A stretch of 64,000 nt of DNA from the NCBI GenBank assembly GCA_030605125.1, contig JAUWBD010000003.1:1-64000 (forward strand). The letters run 5' to 3'. A model generated the notes under the pieces. It worked only from the letters and a program-made list of their open reading frames with translations, ran no database searches and was not told where the DNA came from. The translations under genes and the position numbers were made by a program. Of the stretch, positions 27,840-37,400 are shown one piece after another. The DNA is from Verrucomicrobiota bacterium (GTDB lineage: Bacteria; Verrucomicrobiota; Verrucomicrobiia; Opitutales; Opitutaceae). Numbering within the stretch: position 1 is the first letter of the stretch; the number at the start of each line of letters is the position of its first letter.

Positions 27840-29474
27840 ATGATTCAGGTGCTTCCTCCTCGCTCCGCCGGCGTCGTCTACACCAAGCCTTGGATGGTCG
27901 CACTCGTCCTTGATCTAGCCGGCTACACCCCGGATCGCCCCTTGGCTAGTATGGTTGCGGTTGAACCTTCCGCAGGAGACGGGGCCTTTTTGCAGGAGAT
28001 GACCCGCCGGCTAGTTTGGTCGGCCAAGCGGCACGGGACGCCATTGAGTCAAGCCCGGGACGCCATACGAGCGTTCGAAATAGCCCCCCCCGCCGCCGCC
28101 GCCGCCGTCGCAGCCACCGAGGCCACGCTTCTAGATCTGGGCGTTGATGCTCATCTGGCCGCCTCACTAGCAGCCTCTTGGATTAAAACAGGCGACTTCC
28201 TCGAGGCTTCGCTTGGGTTTCCGTTCGCCGATTTCGTGGTCGGAAACCCTCCCTACATTCGTCTTGAGGAGATACCACCGGAGAAAGCGGCTTTCTACCG
28301 CTCATTTAGCGCCATGCGTGGCCGCGCTGATCTCTACGTCGCATTTTATCAGGCGGCACTCCTTCAGCTAAAGCCGGGTGGAGTCTGCGGATTCATCTGC
28401 GCGGACCGGTGGATGCTTAATGATTACGGTAGTGCCCTCCGGAAATTCATAACCACTCAAGGCTACGCGGTCCGCATCTTGATCGAGGCTCACACCGTGG
28501 ACGCCTTCGCGACCGAAGTCTCCGCCTACCCGGCGGTGACCATCCTAGCCCATGCGCCGCAGGAAAGTGTAGTGGTTGCCAAAGCACTGCCCGGCATCGA
28601 GACCGTTCCGACCACTGAAGTTCTCAAGCATCTTTCCGGAGCCGAATCTGCTCCTTGGCTCCGGGCCGCTCGTTTCCCCGATTGGTTCAAAGGCGAGGAG
28701 CCATGGCCTTGTTCCTCCCCGGAGACGCTGAAGCTACTCAAGCATTTGGAGGCGACTTGCCTTCCCCTGGAGACGGAGGCGACCGGAACCAAGATAGGCA
28801 TAGGCGTCGCCAGTGGCGCCGACCGCATCTTCATCACCGCGCCGCACACGACTCCTGACATCGAACCCGAGCGTCTGCTACCGCTGGCCATGGCCTCCGA
28901 TCTCCGTGATGGTCGAGTTGCCTGGTCTGGCCGCCACCTCGTGAATCCGTGGAACGAGCAAGGGCTGGTAAACCCCGATGACTTTCCGCGTTTCTCGGCT
29001 CACCTGCGGCCGCATCACCTGCTGCTTCGATCCCGTCACACGGCGAAAGAACGACCGCAGCACTGGCATAAAACCATTGATCGTGTGAACCTGTCCCTCC
29101 TGCGTCGGGAAAAGCTCTACATCGCGGATATTAAGGAGCGCTTGCTGCCCGCTTTCGACGAAGGTCGCACGTATCCTCACCATAACCTCTATTGGATTAC
29201 TTCCACAACGTGGGATCTTCGCGTGCTGGGCGCCTTGCTCATGTCAGCTGTAGGCGAGTTTTTCATTCGCTGCTATGCCGTGCGCATGCGCGGTGGCAGC
29301 CTCCGCTTCCAAGCCCAATACCTTCGCCGCATTCGCGTGCCACCGCCTAGCTGGATAACACCTGAACTCGCCGTCACGCTTCGCCGCGCATTCGAGACCC
29401 AAGACCGCGCTTTGGCGAACGAGGCCGCCTTGCAGGCCTATCGACTGGATAGTCTTCCTCCGCTTCCACAATGA
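27840..29474 (+). CDS. Eco57I-like/gamma-class N6-adenine DNA methyltransferase (type II)
   Basis: VVYTKPWMVALVLDLAGY, VEPSAGDGAF (SAM motif), FADFVVGNPPYIRLEEI (NPPY), GRADLYVAFYQAALLQLKPGGVCGFICADRWMLNDYGSALRKFI. Confidence 0.88.
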   Translation: MIQVLPPRSAGVVYTKPWMVALVLDLAGYTPDRPLASMVAVEPSAGDGAFLQEMTRRLVWSAKRHGTPLSQARDAIRAFEIAPPAAAAAVAATEATLLDLGVDAHLAASLAASWIKTGDFLEASLGFPFADFVVGNPPYIRLEEIPPEKAAFYRSFSAMRGRADLYVAFYQAALLQLKPGGVCGFICADRWMLNDYGSALRKFITTQGYAVRILIEAHTVDAFATEVSAYPAVTILAHAPQESVVVAKALPGIETVPTTEVLKHLSGAESAPWLRAARFPDWFKGEEPWPCSSPETLKLLKHLEATCLPLETEATGTKIGIGVASGADRIFITAPHTTPDIEPERLLPLAMASDLRDGRVAWSGRHLVNPWNEQGLVNPDDFPRFSAHLRPHHLLLRSRHTAKERPQHWHKTIDRVNLSLLRREKLYIADIKERLLPAFDEGRTYPHHNLYWITSTTWDLRVLGALLMSAVGEFFIRCYAVRMRGGSLRFQAQYLRRIRVPPPSWITPELAVTLRRAFETQDRALANEAALQAYRLDSLPPLPQ

Positions 29475-30286
29475 ATTCGCCCTCTCCCGAGACGCAGCTC
29501 TTTCACAAAGCCGTGAAGCATTGGTGGGCTTCGAAAAAATCTGCCAAACCTCGAAAGCGCGCCCAGGGGGGCACCCGGGACGCCAACCTCCACGGGAAGA
29601 CCATGGACGGCTTTGCGCTCGTGCTTCGCGACTACCTTGTCGAACTCGGTGTGAGGCCGGAACACATCTTCGCGGGCGGGCACCTGACAAAAACGCCGTC
29701 TATTCTCCCGTCTTACTTCCGCCCCTCGAAGAACTGGGACTTGGTGGTGATCGCGAACAGTCGCTTCCACTCCGCTCCAGGCGATTCCGGTGTTCCAGTT
29801 CTCTACGCCGCCATCGAGTTCAAGTCGCAGGACAAAAGCATCGGGAACAACCAAAACAACCGCTTGGAAGAAAGCATCGGCAACGCACATGATTTCTGGA
29901 CCACCTACGCTTGCTCCGGCTTTGAGCGTCTGCAGCCCCGCCCCTGGCTCGGGTATCTTTTCGTTGGCAACTACGAGCCCTCTACCGACAGCAAGCCGGT
30001 CCAGATTTCGCAGCCGCACTTTCGTGCGCACGAGGCCTTTCGCCGCGAAGGCAGCGAACTGCAGGAGAGGTTTTCCGGTCCTTCTTACGCCGAGCGCTAT
30101 CAGCTTTTTCTCAAGCAAAGTGTCGGCGCGCGGCTTTACGACGCGGGAGCTTTTATCGTGACGGACGAATCGCTTGCGAAGAAAACGCCGAATCACCGGA
30201 TTCCGCTTCCCGAGTTCGGGCCTGAGAATTTTCTGCGCAGCCTAAAAGCCCAAATTCTGGCTCACTACCCGCTAAAACTAAGGTAA
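29471..30286 (+). CDS. PaeR7I/XhoI-family type II restriction endonuclease (CTCGAG predicted)
   Basis: NLHGKTMDGFALVLRDYL, SYFRPSKNWDLVVI, AAIEFKSQDKSIGNNQNNRLEESIGNAHDFWTTY, GPSYAERYQLFLKQSVGARLYDAGAFIVTD resemble PaeR7I as I recall it. ATGA overlap with the methyltransferase. Confidence 0.85.
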   Translation: MNSPSPETQLFHKAVKHWWASKKSAKPRKRAQGGTRDANLHGKTMDGFALVLRDYLVELGVRPEHIFAGGHLTKTPSILPSYFRPSKNWDLVVIANSRFHSAPGDSGVPVLYAAIEFKSQDKSIGNNQNNRLEESIGNAHDFWTTYACSGFERLQPRPWLGYLFVGNYEPSTDSKPVQISQPHFRAHEAFRREGSELQERFSGPSYAERYQLFLKQSVGARLYDAGAFIVTDESLAKKTPNHRIPLPEFGPENFLRSLKAQILAHYPLKLR

Positions 30287-30454
30287 GCCCCGGCATGACA
30301 GGGAGCTTTAACGCTCTCGGAAAGATGCTCGCTTGGGGAGCGCCGAGCTAGATCGGCCTACGTCGCCCCGCTCACGCCGCAGGAAAAACTCGTTTACGAC
30401 CGTGCTCTCGTATCCACACTGCGACTACTGCACGATCACCTCGGCGCCGCCCGC

Positions 30455-31078
30455 ATGAACGGTCTCTCGCCCTTCCGCCTTCGCTTCGGCCCGCTCGAAT
30501 GGGGTTGGCTCGAGACCGAGATCGTCGTGGGCGACTTCCGCTGGTCAGGCAGCCTCTCCACGAGTTTCGGCAGCCCGGTCAACCAATGGGTCCACGCCTG
30601 CCATGTGCTCATCGACGACGCCCTCCACCTTGAGCGAAGCGGCGTGGACGCGCTCGATATGCCCTCCCGCGCCGAAGTCCGCCACCACCACGAGCCCGCC
30701 GGCCACGTCTTCACGCTCACCGAACTCCGCCCCTTCCGGCCGCTGCCCGAGGCCCGCGTGCGCATCGAGGCCGCCCTCCTAGAAGACATCCTCACGCGCG
30801 ACGGCGCCACCGCCGCGCCCATAAAAACCTGGCCGGCCGCCGACTTTGCTCTCCTCGACGTCGCCCGCGAGGTCTGTCGCGCCGCGCGCTCGGTGCTTCG
30901 CCGTCACGGCTTCGCCTGCTACCACCGCCACGCGATGGGGGGGCAGGAGTTTCCCGCCGGCGAGCTGCTGCGACTCCAAACCTGCCTCTACCCGCCCGAG
31001 GCGCTGGCTACTCTGCCCGATGAGTTTTCGCTACTCCGCGCTGACGGCTTTCCGCCGCAAGATCTGCCCGAGCCTTGA
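30455..31078 (+). CDS. Hypothetical protein, possibly 5'-truncated
   Basis: 207 aa, GC-rich codon style; the frame stays open upstream to the TGA at 30296 with no ATG. Confidence 0.55.
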   Translation: MNGLSPFRLRFGPLEWGWLETEIVVGDFRWSGSLSTSFGSPVNQWVHACHVLIDDALHLERSGVDALDMPSRAEVRHHHEPAGHVFTLTELRPFRPLPEARVRIEAALLEDILTRDGATAAPIKTWPAADFALLDVAREVCRAARSVLRRHGFACYHRHAMGGQEFPAGELLRLQTCLYPPEALATLPDEFSLLRADGFPPQDLPEP

Positions 31079-31119
31079 TCGCGGCTGGATGCAGCTCCCG
31101 CCCCTCCCCTCGCTCGTTT

Positions 31120-31133
31120 CGCAACGGCTTCCG
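31120..31133. promoter_or_regulatory. Putative operator CGCAA-CGGC-TTCCG (one mismatch)
   Basis: 68 bp before the ATG of the MGH1/GH63-like gene. Confidence 0.35.
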
Positions 31134-31200
31134 CCGTCGCTGCCGTGTCACGCCGCCGTCCGCCCTTCCTCATCCCCTTCTCTTCCCCCTCCCGCTCTCC

Positions 31201-32481
31201 ATGTCCGCCCTCGCCTCCCAAATCGCCCTGCTCCGCAAAACCATCACGCGCGACTACACCGCCATGCTCCGCGAGCCCGGCGGCGTCCTAAAGCATCCCT
31301 TCATCGTGCCCGGCAGCGCGCAGTATCTCGACCAGCTCTGGGACTGGGACTCCTGGCTCACCAACGTCGCCCTGCGCCAGATCGTGCTCGAGCACCCCGA
31401 CTCCGCCGCCGCCGGCCAGCACCTCGCCGCCTACGAGCGCGGCTGCATCCTCAACTTTCTCTCCACCACCGGCTGGCACGGCTGGATGCCCATCATGCTC
31501 CCGCGCGAAGGCGCCCCGCGCCCCGCCGATCCCTACTCGACCAACATGCACAAGCCCGTGATCGCCCAGCACGCGGCCTTCCTCGTGCAGCAGTCGGGCG
31601 GCGACGCCGAGTGGCTCCGCGAACACTTCTTCGGCATCCAGGCCTTTCTTAACAACTACCGCACCCACCACCGCCACCAGGCCACCGGCCTCTACTTCTG
31701 GCAGGACGACGCCTGCATCGGCGGCGACAACGACCCCTGCACCTACGGCCGCCCGCCGCGCAGCTCCGGCGCGATTTTCCTGAACTCGCTCACGTATCGC
31801 GAGCTCCTCGGCGCCGAATACATCGCCAAGCAGCTCGGCCAGGTGGAGGTCGCCGCCGCCCTCGGCAAGGACGCCGCCCAGCTCCTTGCCGCCATCCGCG
31901 AGCACTGCTGGGACGAGTGGACGGGCAACTATTACTCCGTGGACCTCAACGTCCGCCATCACTCCAAGGCCCCTCGCGACGACGGTCTCCCACTCCACGC
32001 CGGCCTCGCGCAAGACTGGCACTGCCTCATCCAGCGCGTCGGCGTTTGGTCCTGCTTCCTCCCGCTCTGGGCCGGCATCGCCACGCCCGAGCAGGCGCAG
32101 CGCATGGTCCGCGAGCACTTGCTCGACCCGCGCACCTTCAACGCCCCCGCCGGCATCCGCTCCCTCTCCAAGATGGAGAAGCAGTATTCCATCCGCGCCT
32201 CGGGCAACCCGTCCTCCTGGCTCGGCCCGATCTGGGGCGTGGTCAACTACATGATCTTCCGCGGCCTCGTCCGCTACGGCCTCGAGGCCGAGGCGCGCGA
32301 GCTTTGCGACAAGACCATCGCCCTCTACGCCCGCGACGTGGAGCGCTTCGGCGATTTCCACGAATACTACGAGCCCGAGACCGGCGAGCCGCTCCTCAAC
32401 CGCGGCTTCCAGAACTGGAACTACCTCGTCCTCAACATGGCCGCCTGGCGCGAAGGCCGTCCCTTCGTGACGGAGTTCTAG
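31201..32481 (+). CDS. MGH1/GH63/trehalase-like glycoside hydrolase
   Basis: KHPFIVPGSAQYLDQLWDWDSWLTNVALRQIVLEHPDS; SSWLGPIWGVVNYMIFRGLVRYG; (alpha/alpha)6-type clan G pattern. Confidence 0.8.
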   Translation: MSALASQIALLRKTITRDYTAMLREPGGVLKHPFIVPGSAQYLDQLWDWDSWLTNVALRQIVLEHPDSAAAGQHLAAYERGCILNFLSTTGWHGWMPIMLPREGAPRPADPYSTNMHKPVIAQHAAFLVQQSGGDAEWLREHFFGIQAFLNNYRTHHRHQATGLYFWQDDACIGGDNDPCTYGRPPRSSGAIFLNSLTYRELLGAEYIAKQLGQVEVAAALGKDAAQLLAAIREHCWDEWTGNYYSVDLNVRHHSKAPRDDGLPLHAGLAQDWHCLIQRVGVWSCFLPLWAGIATPEQAQRMVREHLLDPRTFNAPAGIRSLSKMEKQYSIRASGNPSSWLGPIWGVVNYMIFRGLVRYGLEAEARELCDKTIALYARDVERFGDFHEYYEPETGEPLLNRGFQNWNYLVLNMAAWREGRPFVTEF

Positions 32482-32559
32482 TAGGGTCGTCGCTTGCGAC
32501 GACCGCGCCCGCGTTTCGCCCCACTCGCCGAGCTGGCATTCGCAAGCGAACGCCCTACA
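32481..32559. repeat. About 80-bp palindromic intergenic repeat (copy B)
   Basis: GTAGGGTCGTCGCTTGCGACGACCGCGCCCGCGTTTCGCCCC...GGCATTCGCAAGCGAACGCCCTACA. Confidence 0.85.
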
Positions 32560-32584
32560 CCCCATTCGTCATTACGCGCGCCCC

Positions 32585-34165
32585 GTGCCGTCCATGCCCA
32601 CCATCCGCAACCCCATCCTCCCCGGCTTCAACCCCGACCCGTCCATCCTGCGCGTCGGCGACGACTACTACATCGCCACCTCGACCTTCGAGTGGTTCCC
32701 GGGCGTGCAGATCCACCACTCGCGCGACCTCGTGCACTGGCGCGTCGCCTCGCGACCGCTCGACCGCGTGAGCCTGCTCGATCTCCGCGGCTGCGCCGAC
32801 TCCGGCGGCGTGTGGGCGCCCTGCCTCACCTACGCCGACGGGCTCTTCTGGCTGGTTTATACCGACGTGGAGAGCTGGAAATGGCCCGTCTTCGAGACCA
32901 ACAACTACGTGACCACCGCGCCCTCGATCGACGGCCCCTGGTCCGAGCCCGTGTTTCTCAACCGCAGCGGCTTCGACCCCTCCCTCTTCCACGACGACGT
33001 CGGCCGCAAGTGGGTGGTCAACATGCTCCAGGGCTTCGGTCACGGCCGCGGTCCGTTCCACGGCATCGTGCTGCAGGAATACGATCCCGTCTCGCGCAAA
33101 CTCGTCGGCGAGCGCAAACACATCTTCCGCGGCAGCTCGCTCGGCGTCACCGAGGGTCCGCATCTGTATAAGCGCAATGGATACTACTACCTGATGGTCG
33201 CCGAGGGCGGCACCGGCCACGCCCACGCCGTCACCCTCGCCCGCTCCCGCAACATCGACGGCCCCTACGAGATCGATCCGCAGTATCCGATCATGACGTC
33301 CCACCACGACGTCGATCACCCGCTGCAAAAGGCCGGCCACGGCTCGCTCATCGAGGCGGCCGACGGTTCCTGGTGGCTCGCCCACCTCTGCTCCCGCTTT
33401 ATCCGCCCTTCCTACCAATGCCCGCTCGGCCGCGAGACCGCGCTCCAGCGCGTGGTCTGGACGGACGACGGCTGGCTGCGCCTCGCCCACGGCGGCCGGC
33501 TGCCCGCGGTCGAGGTGCCCGCGCCCGCGCTCCCGCCGCTTCCCTGGCCCGCGGAGTCCACCGACGACGACTTCAAGGGCCCGGCCCTGCACCCCGCTTG
33601 GCAATCGCTGCGCATCCCCGCCACGCCCGACTGGTGTTCGCTCACCGAGCGCCCCGGCCACCTGCGCCTGCGCGGCCAGGAGTCGTGGGCCTCGCTGCAC
33701 CGCCAGAGCGTGCTCGGGCGCCGCCTCCAAGCCTTTGACGCCACGGCCGAGGTGACGCTCGATTTCGCGCCGAAGAACTTCCAGCACTTCGCGGGCATCT
33801 CCGCGTGGTATAACACCGAGAACCTGATCTACCTCGCGGTAACCTTCGAGCCCGAGCACGGCCGCTGCCTGAAAATCATCCGGATGCGGTCGAAGACCTT
33901 CTACGACATCCTGCTCAAGCCCGTGCCGATCTCCGCGAGCGGTCCGGTGAGCCTGCGCGTGGTCTTCGAGAAAGGCAGCATCCTCTTCTCCGCCGCGTGG
34001 GACGGCCAGGACTGGCGCCGCATCGGCCAGGATTTCCCGCAGTGGGAATTGGCCGACGACTTCGGCGGCTTGTTCTTCACCGGCACCTTCATCGCCCTCT
34101 GCGCCCACGACCTCGACGGCCAGTCGCCCCCGGCGGATTTCTCGGCCTTCCGCTACCGGGCGTAA
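32585..34165 (+). CDS. GH43 family glycoside hydrolase (beta-xylosidase-like) with C-terminal concanavalin-like domain
   Basis: IRNPILPGFNPDPSILRVGDDYYIATSTFEWFPGVQIHHSRDLVHWR; C-terminal DDDFKGPALHPAWQSLRIPATPDWCSLTERPGHLRLRGQESWASLHRQSVLGRRLQAFDATAEV. ATG at 32594 is an alternative start. Confidence 0.9.
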   Translation: MPSMPTIRNPILPGFNPDPSILRVGDDYYIATSTFEWFPGVQIHHSRDLVHWRVASRPLDRVSLLDLRGCADSGGVWAPCLTYADGLFWLVYTDVESWKWPVFETNNYVTTAPSIDGPWSEPVFLNRSGFDPSLFHDDVGRKWVVNMLQGFGHGRGPFHGIVLQEYDPVSRKLVGERKHIFRGSSLGVTEGPHLYKRNGYYYLMVAEGGTGHAHAVTLARSRNIDGPYEIDPQYPIMTSHHDVDHPLQKAGHGSLIEAADGSWWLAHLCSRFIRPSYQCPLGRETALQRVVWTDDGWLRLAHGGRLPAVEVPAPALPPLPWPAESTDDDFKGPALHPAWQSLRIPATPDWCSLTERPGHLRLRGQESWASLHRQSVLGRRLQAFDATAEVTLDFAPKNFQHFAGISAWYNTENLIYLAVTFEPEHGRCLKIIRMRSKTFYDILLKPVPISASGPVSLRVVFEKGSILFSAAWDGQDWRRIGQDFPQWELADDFGGLFFTGTFIALCAHDLDGQSPPADFSAFRYRA

Positions 34166-34275
34166 GGAGAGGGCACGCCCCCGTGCCCTCAGCGTCGCCT
34201 CTCCGCACCGCACCACTCCACCGCAACGGGCGCGAGGGCGCGCCCGCTCCGTTCGATCACGCCACGCTTACCCGC
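34166..34275. repeat. Direct repeat unit 1 of 2 (about 110 bp) including hairpin GAGGGCACG-CCCC-CGTGCCCTC
   Basis: GGAGAGGGCACGCCCCCGTGCCCTCAGCGTCGCCTCTCCGCACCGC...CGCTCCGTTCGATCACG matches 34323-34432 at high identity by eye. Confidence 0.8.
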
Positions 34276-34322
34276 GGCCGCGGGAAGCCTCGCTCATCTT
34301 GTGACCCTCGCACCGCCGCCCT

Positions 34323-34432
34323 GGAGAGGGCACGCCCCGTGCCCTCAGCGTCGCCTCTCCGCACCGCGCCACTCCGCCGCAACGGGCGTGAGGGCACGCC
34401 CGCTCCGTTCGATCACGGCGCGCTCACCCGCA
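34323..34432. repeat. Direct repeat unit 2 of 2, overlapping the 3' end of the minus-strand BNR gene
   Basis: Second copy of the 34166 unit; its GATCACG contains the TGA stop (34413-34415) of the minus-strand gene. Confidence 0.8.
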
Positions 34433-37400
34433 GACGCAGGAAACGCCGCGGCTCGGCGCCCGCCGCCATCATATCGGACACCGTGACCTGTTGCCCGACC
34501 GCGCCCGGATTGGTCGCGATCGCGGTCCAGTTCACCAAGTCCGAGCTCGCCTCGACAAAATAAGTCACGTCGGCCGCGTCGCGCTCGCGACGGAAACTCA
34601 GCGCCACCCGGCCGTCCTGCCCCGTCGCCACCACCGGCAGGCGCGCGGTCGCGTCGGCCACGTGCGGATTCCCGCCCAGCGCAAACTCGAGCAGGTTCGA
34701 CATGCCGTCCTCATCCGGGTCGGCGAGGTCGAGCGACTCCTCCGTGGGCAGCGGATGGCCAAACTCGGCGCGACGCCACGCCTCCATCGCGGTGTCCGCC
34801 CGCACCGTGAGCGTGACCGGGATGTTCACCGCGGGCAGAGCGCCCGAGAGCGGCTGCACCGTGAGCGTGCTCGTATAGGTGCCCGGCGCGCGATCGATGG
34901 AGGAAAAGGTGAGCACGTGGTCCTGCGTCGCCCCGGCCGCGAGATCGATGTTGGCCGAGAGCGGAAGCGCCCACTGGGACAGCGGACGCAGCCGCAGCGC
35001 CCGCCCCGCCGCGATCGCGGACGTGTTGTGGGAAAACTGGTGGAAGCGGGAGCGATCGGAGTTTTGCGCGCCGATCGTGTAGGTGAGGTTGGTGAACACG
35101 GCGCTGCTGGCGTAGGTGACGAGGATGTCGCCCGACGAGGAGAGCTTCACCTGCAGGTCCACCTGCGCCGGGGTGTTGTTGCCGTTCTGCCGCACCGCCG
35201 TGTATTGCATCACGAAAGTGTCGGGCGTCGGTCGCCGGAAGTAGGCGCGCGAGGCGGGCGTGCGGTTGTTGTAGAGGCGAAGGTCATCCCAGAGGAAAAA
35301 GATGCTCGCGCCAAAGGTGGGCGCGGGCAGCGCCACGTTGGCGGAGGTGGCGGTGCCGGGGCGCGAGCCGAAGTGGAGCGTGCCGTTGCTCGACACCCAC
35401 ACGCCGGTGTAGGTCTCGCCAAAGAGCGGAAAGGTGAAGCCGAGGGGGATCGCGCCCTGCGCGCCGCTCTGGCCGTTCACGTATTGGGTGGTGGTGTCGT
35501 TCTGGTTGTTGAGCTCGGTGATGCCCACGGTGCCGGTCTGGCCGACGAGGTCGCTCCAGACGTAGGCGGGCTTGTCGGCGTCGGTGGAGTTGGAGGTCGA
35601 GGCGGTGTAGCCGATCGTGCCCGGCAGGGTGGCGCGAAAGGTCTGGGACAGCGCGGTCGTGTTGGTGATGGTGAGCGGGTAGCCGAGGCTCACGCCCACG
35701 GGCAGGCTCACGTGGATCGGCGTGGAGTCCACGGCGGCGACGAAATCAGGCGGAGCGAGTTTCCACAGGCCGTAGCAGTTGGTCGCGAACCAGGCGTGGC
35801 GCGTGGTGGGGTGAACGCGCACCCAGGTCGCCTCGCTCGGGCCCTGGCGGCGGCCGTCGGTGGGCGCGGCGCGCAGAGTGAGGTTTTCCCAACTCGCGCC
35901 GCCATCGAGCGAACGGATCACCGAGTTGTCCGCGCGGTAGGTGTCGCGCGAAGAGCCGAGGTAGAGGATGTTCGGGTCGGTCGGGTCCACCGCGACGGTG
36001 TTGATGCGGGCGCGGCCGCTGAAGAGCCCCGTATCATTCGGCGGATACGGCGAGGCGAGCACGGGCGTGGTGCCGAGGCCGTTCACGTCGAGCGTGGTGA
36101 ACATCAGGTCGCGCGTCTGGTTGGTGTTGAGGTTCTCGACCGTGATCCAGGCGCGGCGGCGCACGTGGTCGTAGGCGCAGTCGAGGATGCGGCCGGAAGC
36201 CGTCGCGACCACGGCCCAGGTGGCGCCCTTGTCGGCGGAGCGCACGAGCTGCGAGCCGCCGGTGATGCGCGCGGTGCCAAAGAGCGCGCCGGTGAGGGGA
36301 TCGTGCGTGAGCACGCCGTGGCACTTCACGAGGTGCTCGGCGGCGGTCATGTCGGCCCAGGTGGCGCCGCCGTCGGTCGAGCGCCAGTTGGAGGCGAAGA
36401 GGGTTTTCGAGTCGCCGGGCGCGCTCGTGCAGATGTCGAGGCCCGTGAAGGTGAGGCCGGTGCTGACCCAGGAGCCGTTGCGAAAAACGCGGAGCGTGCG
36501 CGTGCCGCCCCAGCTGGTGGCATTGCCGCCGAAGCGGATGCCGGCCGTGGACGCGTGCGCGCCGTAGATGTAGCCGCCCCAGCCGTTGCCCGACATGTTG
36601 AGGTAGGTCCAGGTGAGGCCGCCGTTGGTGCTGAGCGAGGCGTCGTAGTCCTGGGTGCCGATCATCACCACGTCGGGATTGGTCGGCGAAAAGGTGAAGG
36701 CGCTGCCGAGCATGATGCCGTTGTAGCCGTTGGCGCTCCACGCGAAGGTGGCGCCGCCATCGACACTGCGCGTCACCCAGTCGCCGCCCTCGGCCCAGGC
36801 CTGGCTGGCCACCCAGACGAAGGGAGTGGGGCGGCCGTTGTAGGGCAGGAAGGCGTTTTGGTGGTTGAAGACGATCTGCGTCCAGGTGGCGCCGCCGTTG
36901 CGGGTCGAGAAGGCGCGGTTGTCGTAGTATTGGCCGCGCCAGCGGTTCACGAGGATCTGCTGCGGGTTCTCGGGGTTGACCGCGATGTGGGTGAGGTTGT
37001 CACCGGTCTGGAAGGAAAAGCCCGAGGAGGTCGGGATGGGCGCGAAGGTCACGCCATCATCGGTCGAAACCTGGATCGTCTGGCCCTCGGTGATATAGAC
37101 GGTGCCGGGCGCGACGAACTCGCCGGACGGCGGGGCGGAGAGGCCGCGCACGTGGTTGGCGCGGCGTTGCACGAAGGTGACACCGAAGTCGTCGCTGGTG
37201 TAGAAGCCGGTCGAGTTGGCGAAGTAGAGGCGGCCGTTGGCGCGGTTCACGCCGAGGTGGCCGCGGGTGAAGGCGGCGTTGACCACGGCCCACGTTTGCC
37301 CGCCGTCGTCGCTGCGATGGAGGCCGGTGCTGCCGCCGGAGAAGTAGGCGCGGCGGCTGCGGCCGTCGGTCAGCTTCGTCGTCGGGTCGAAGACGAGGTT

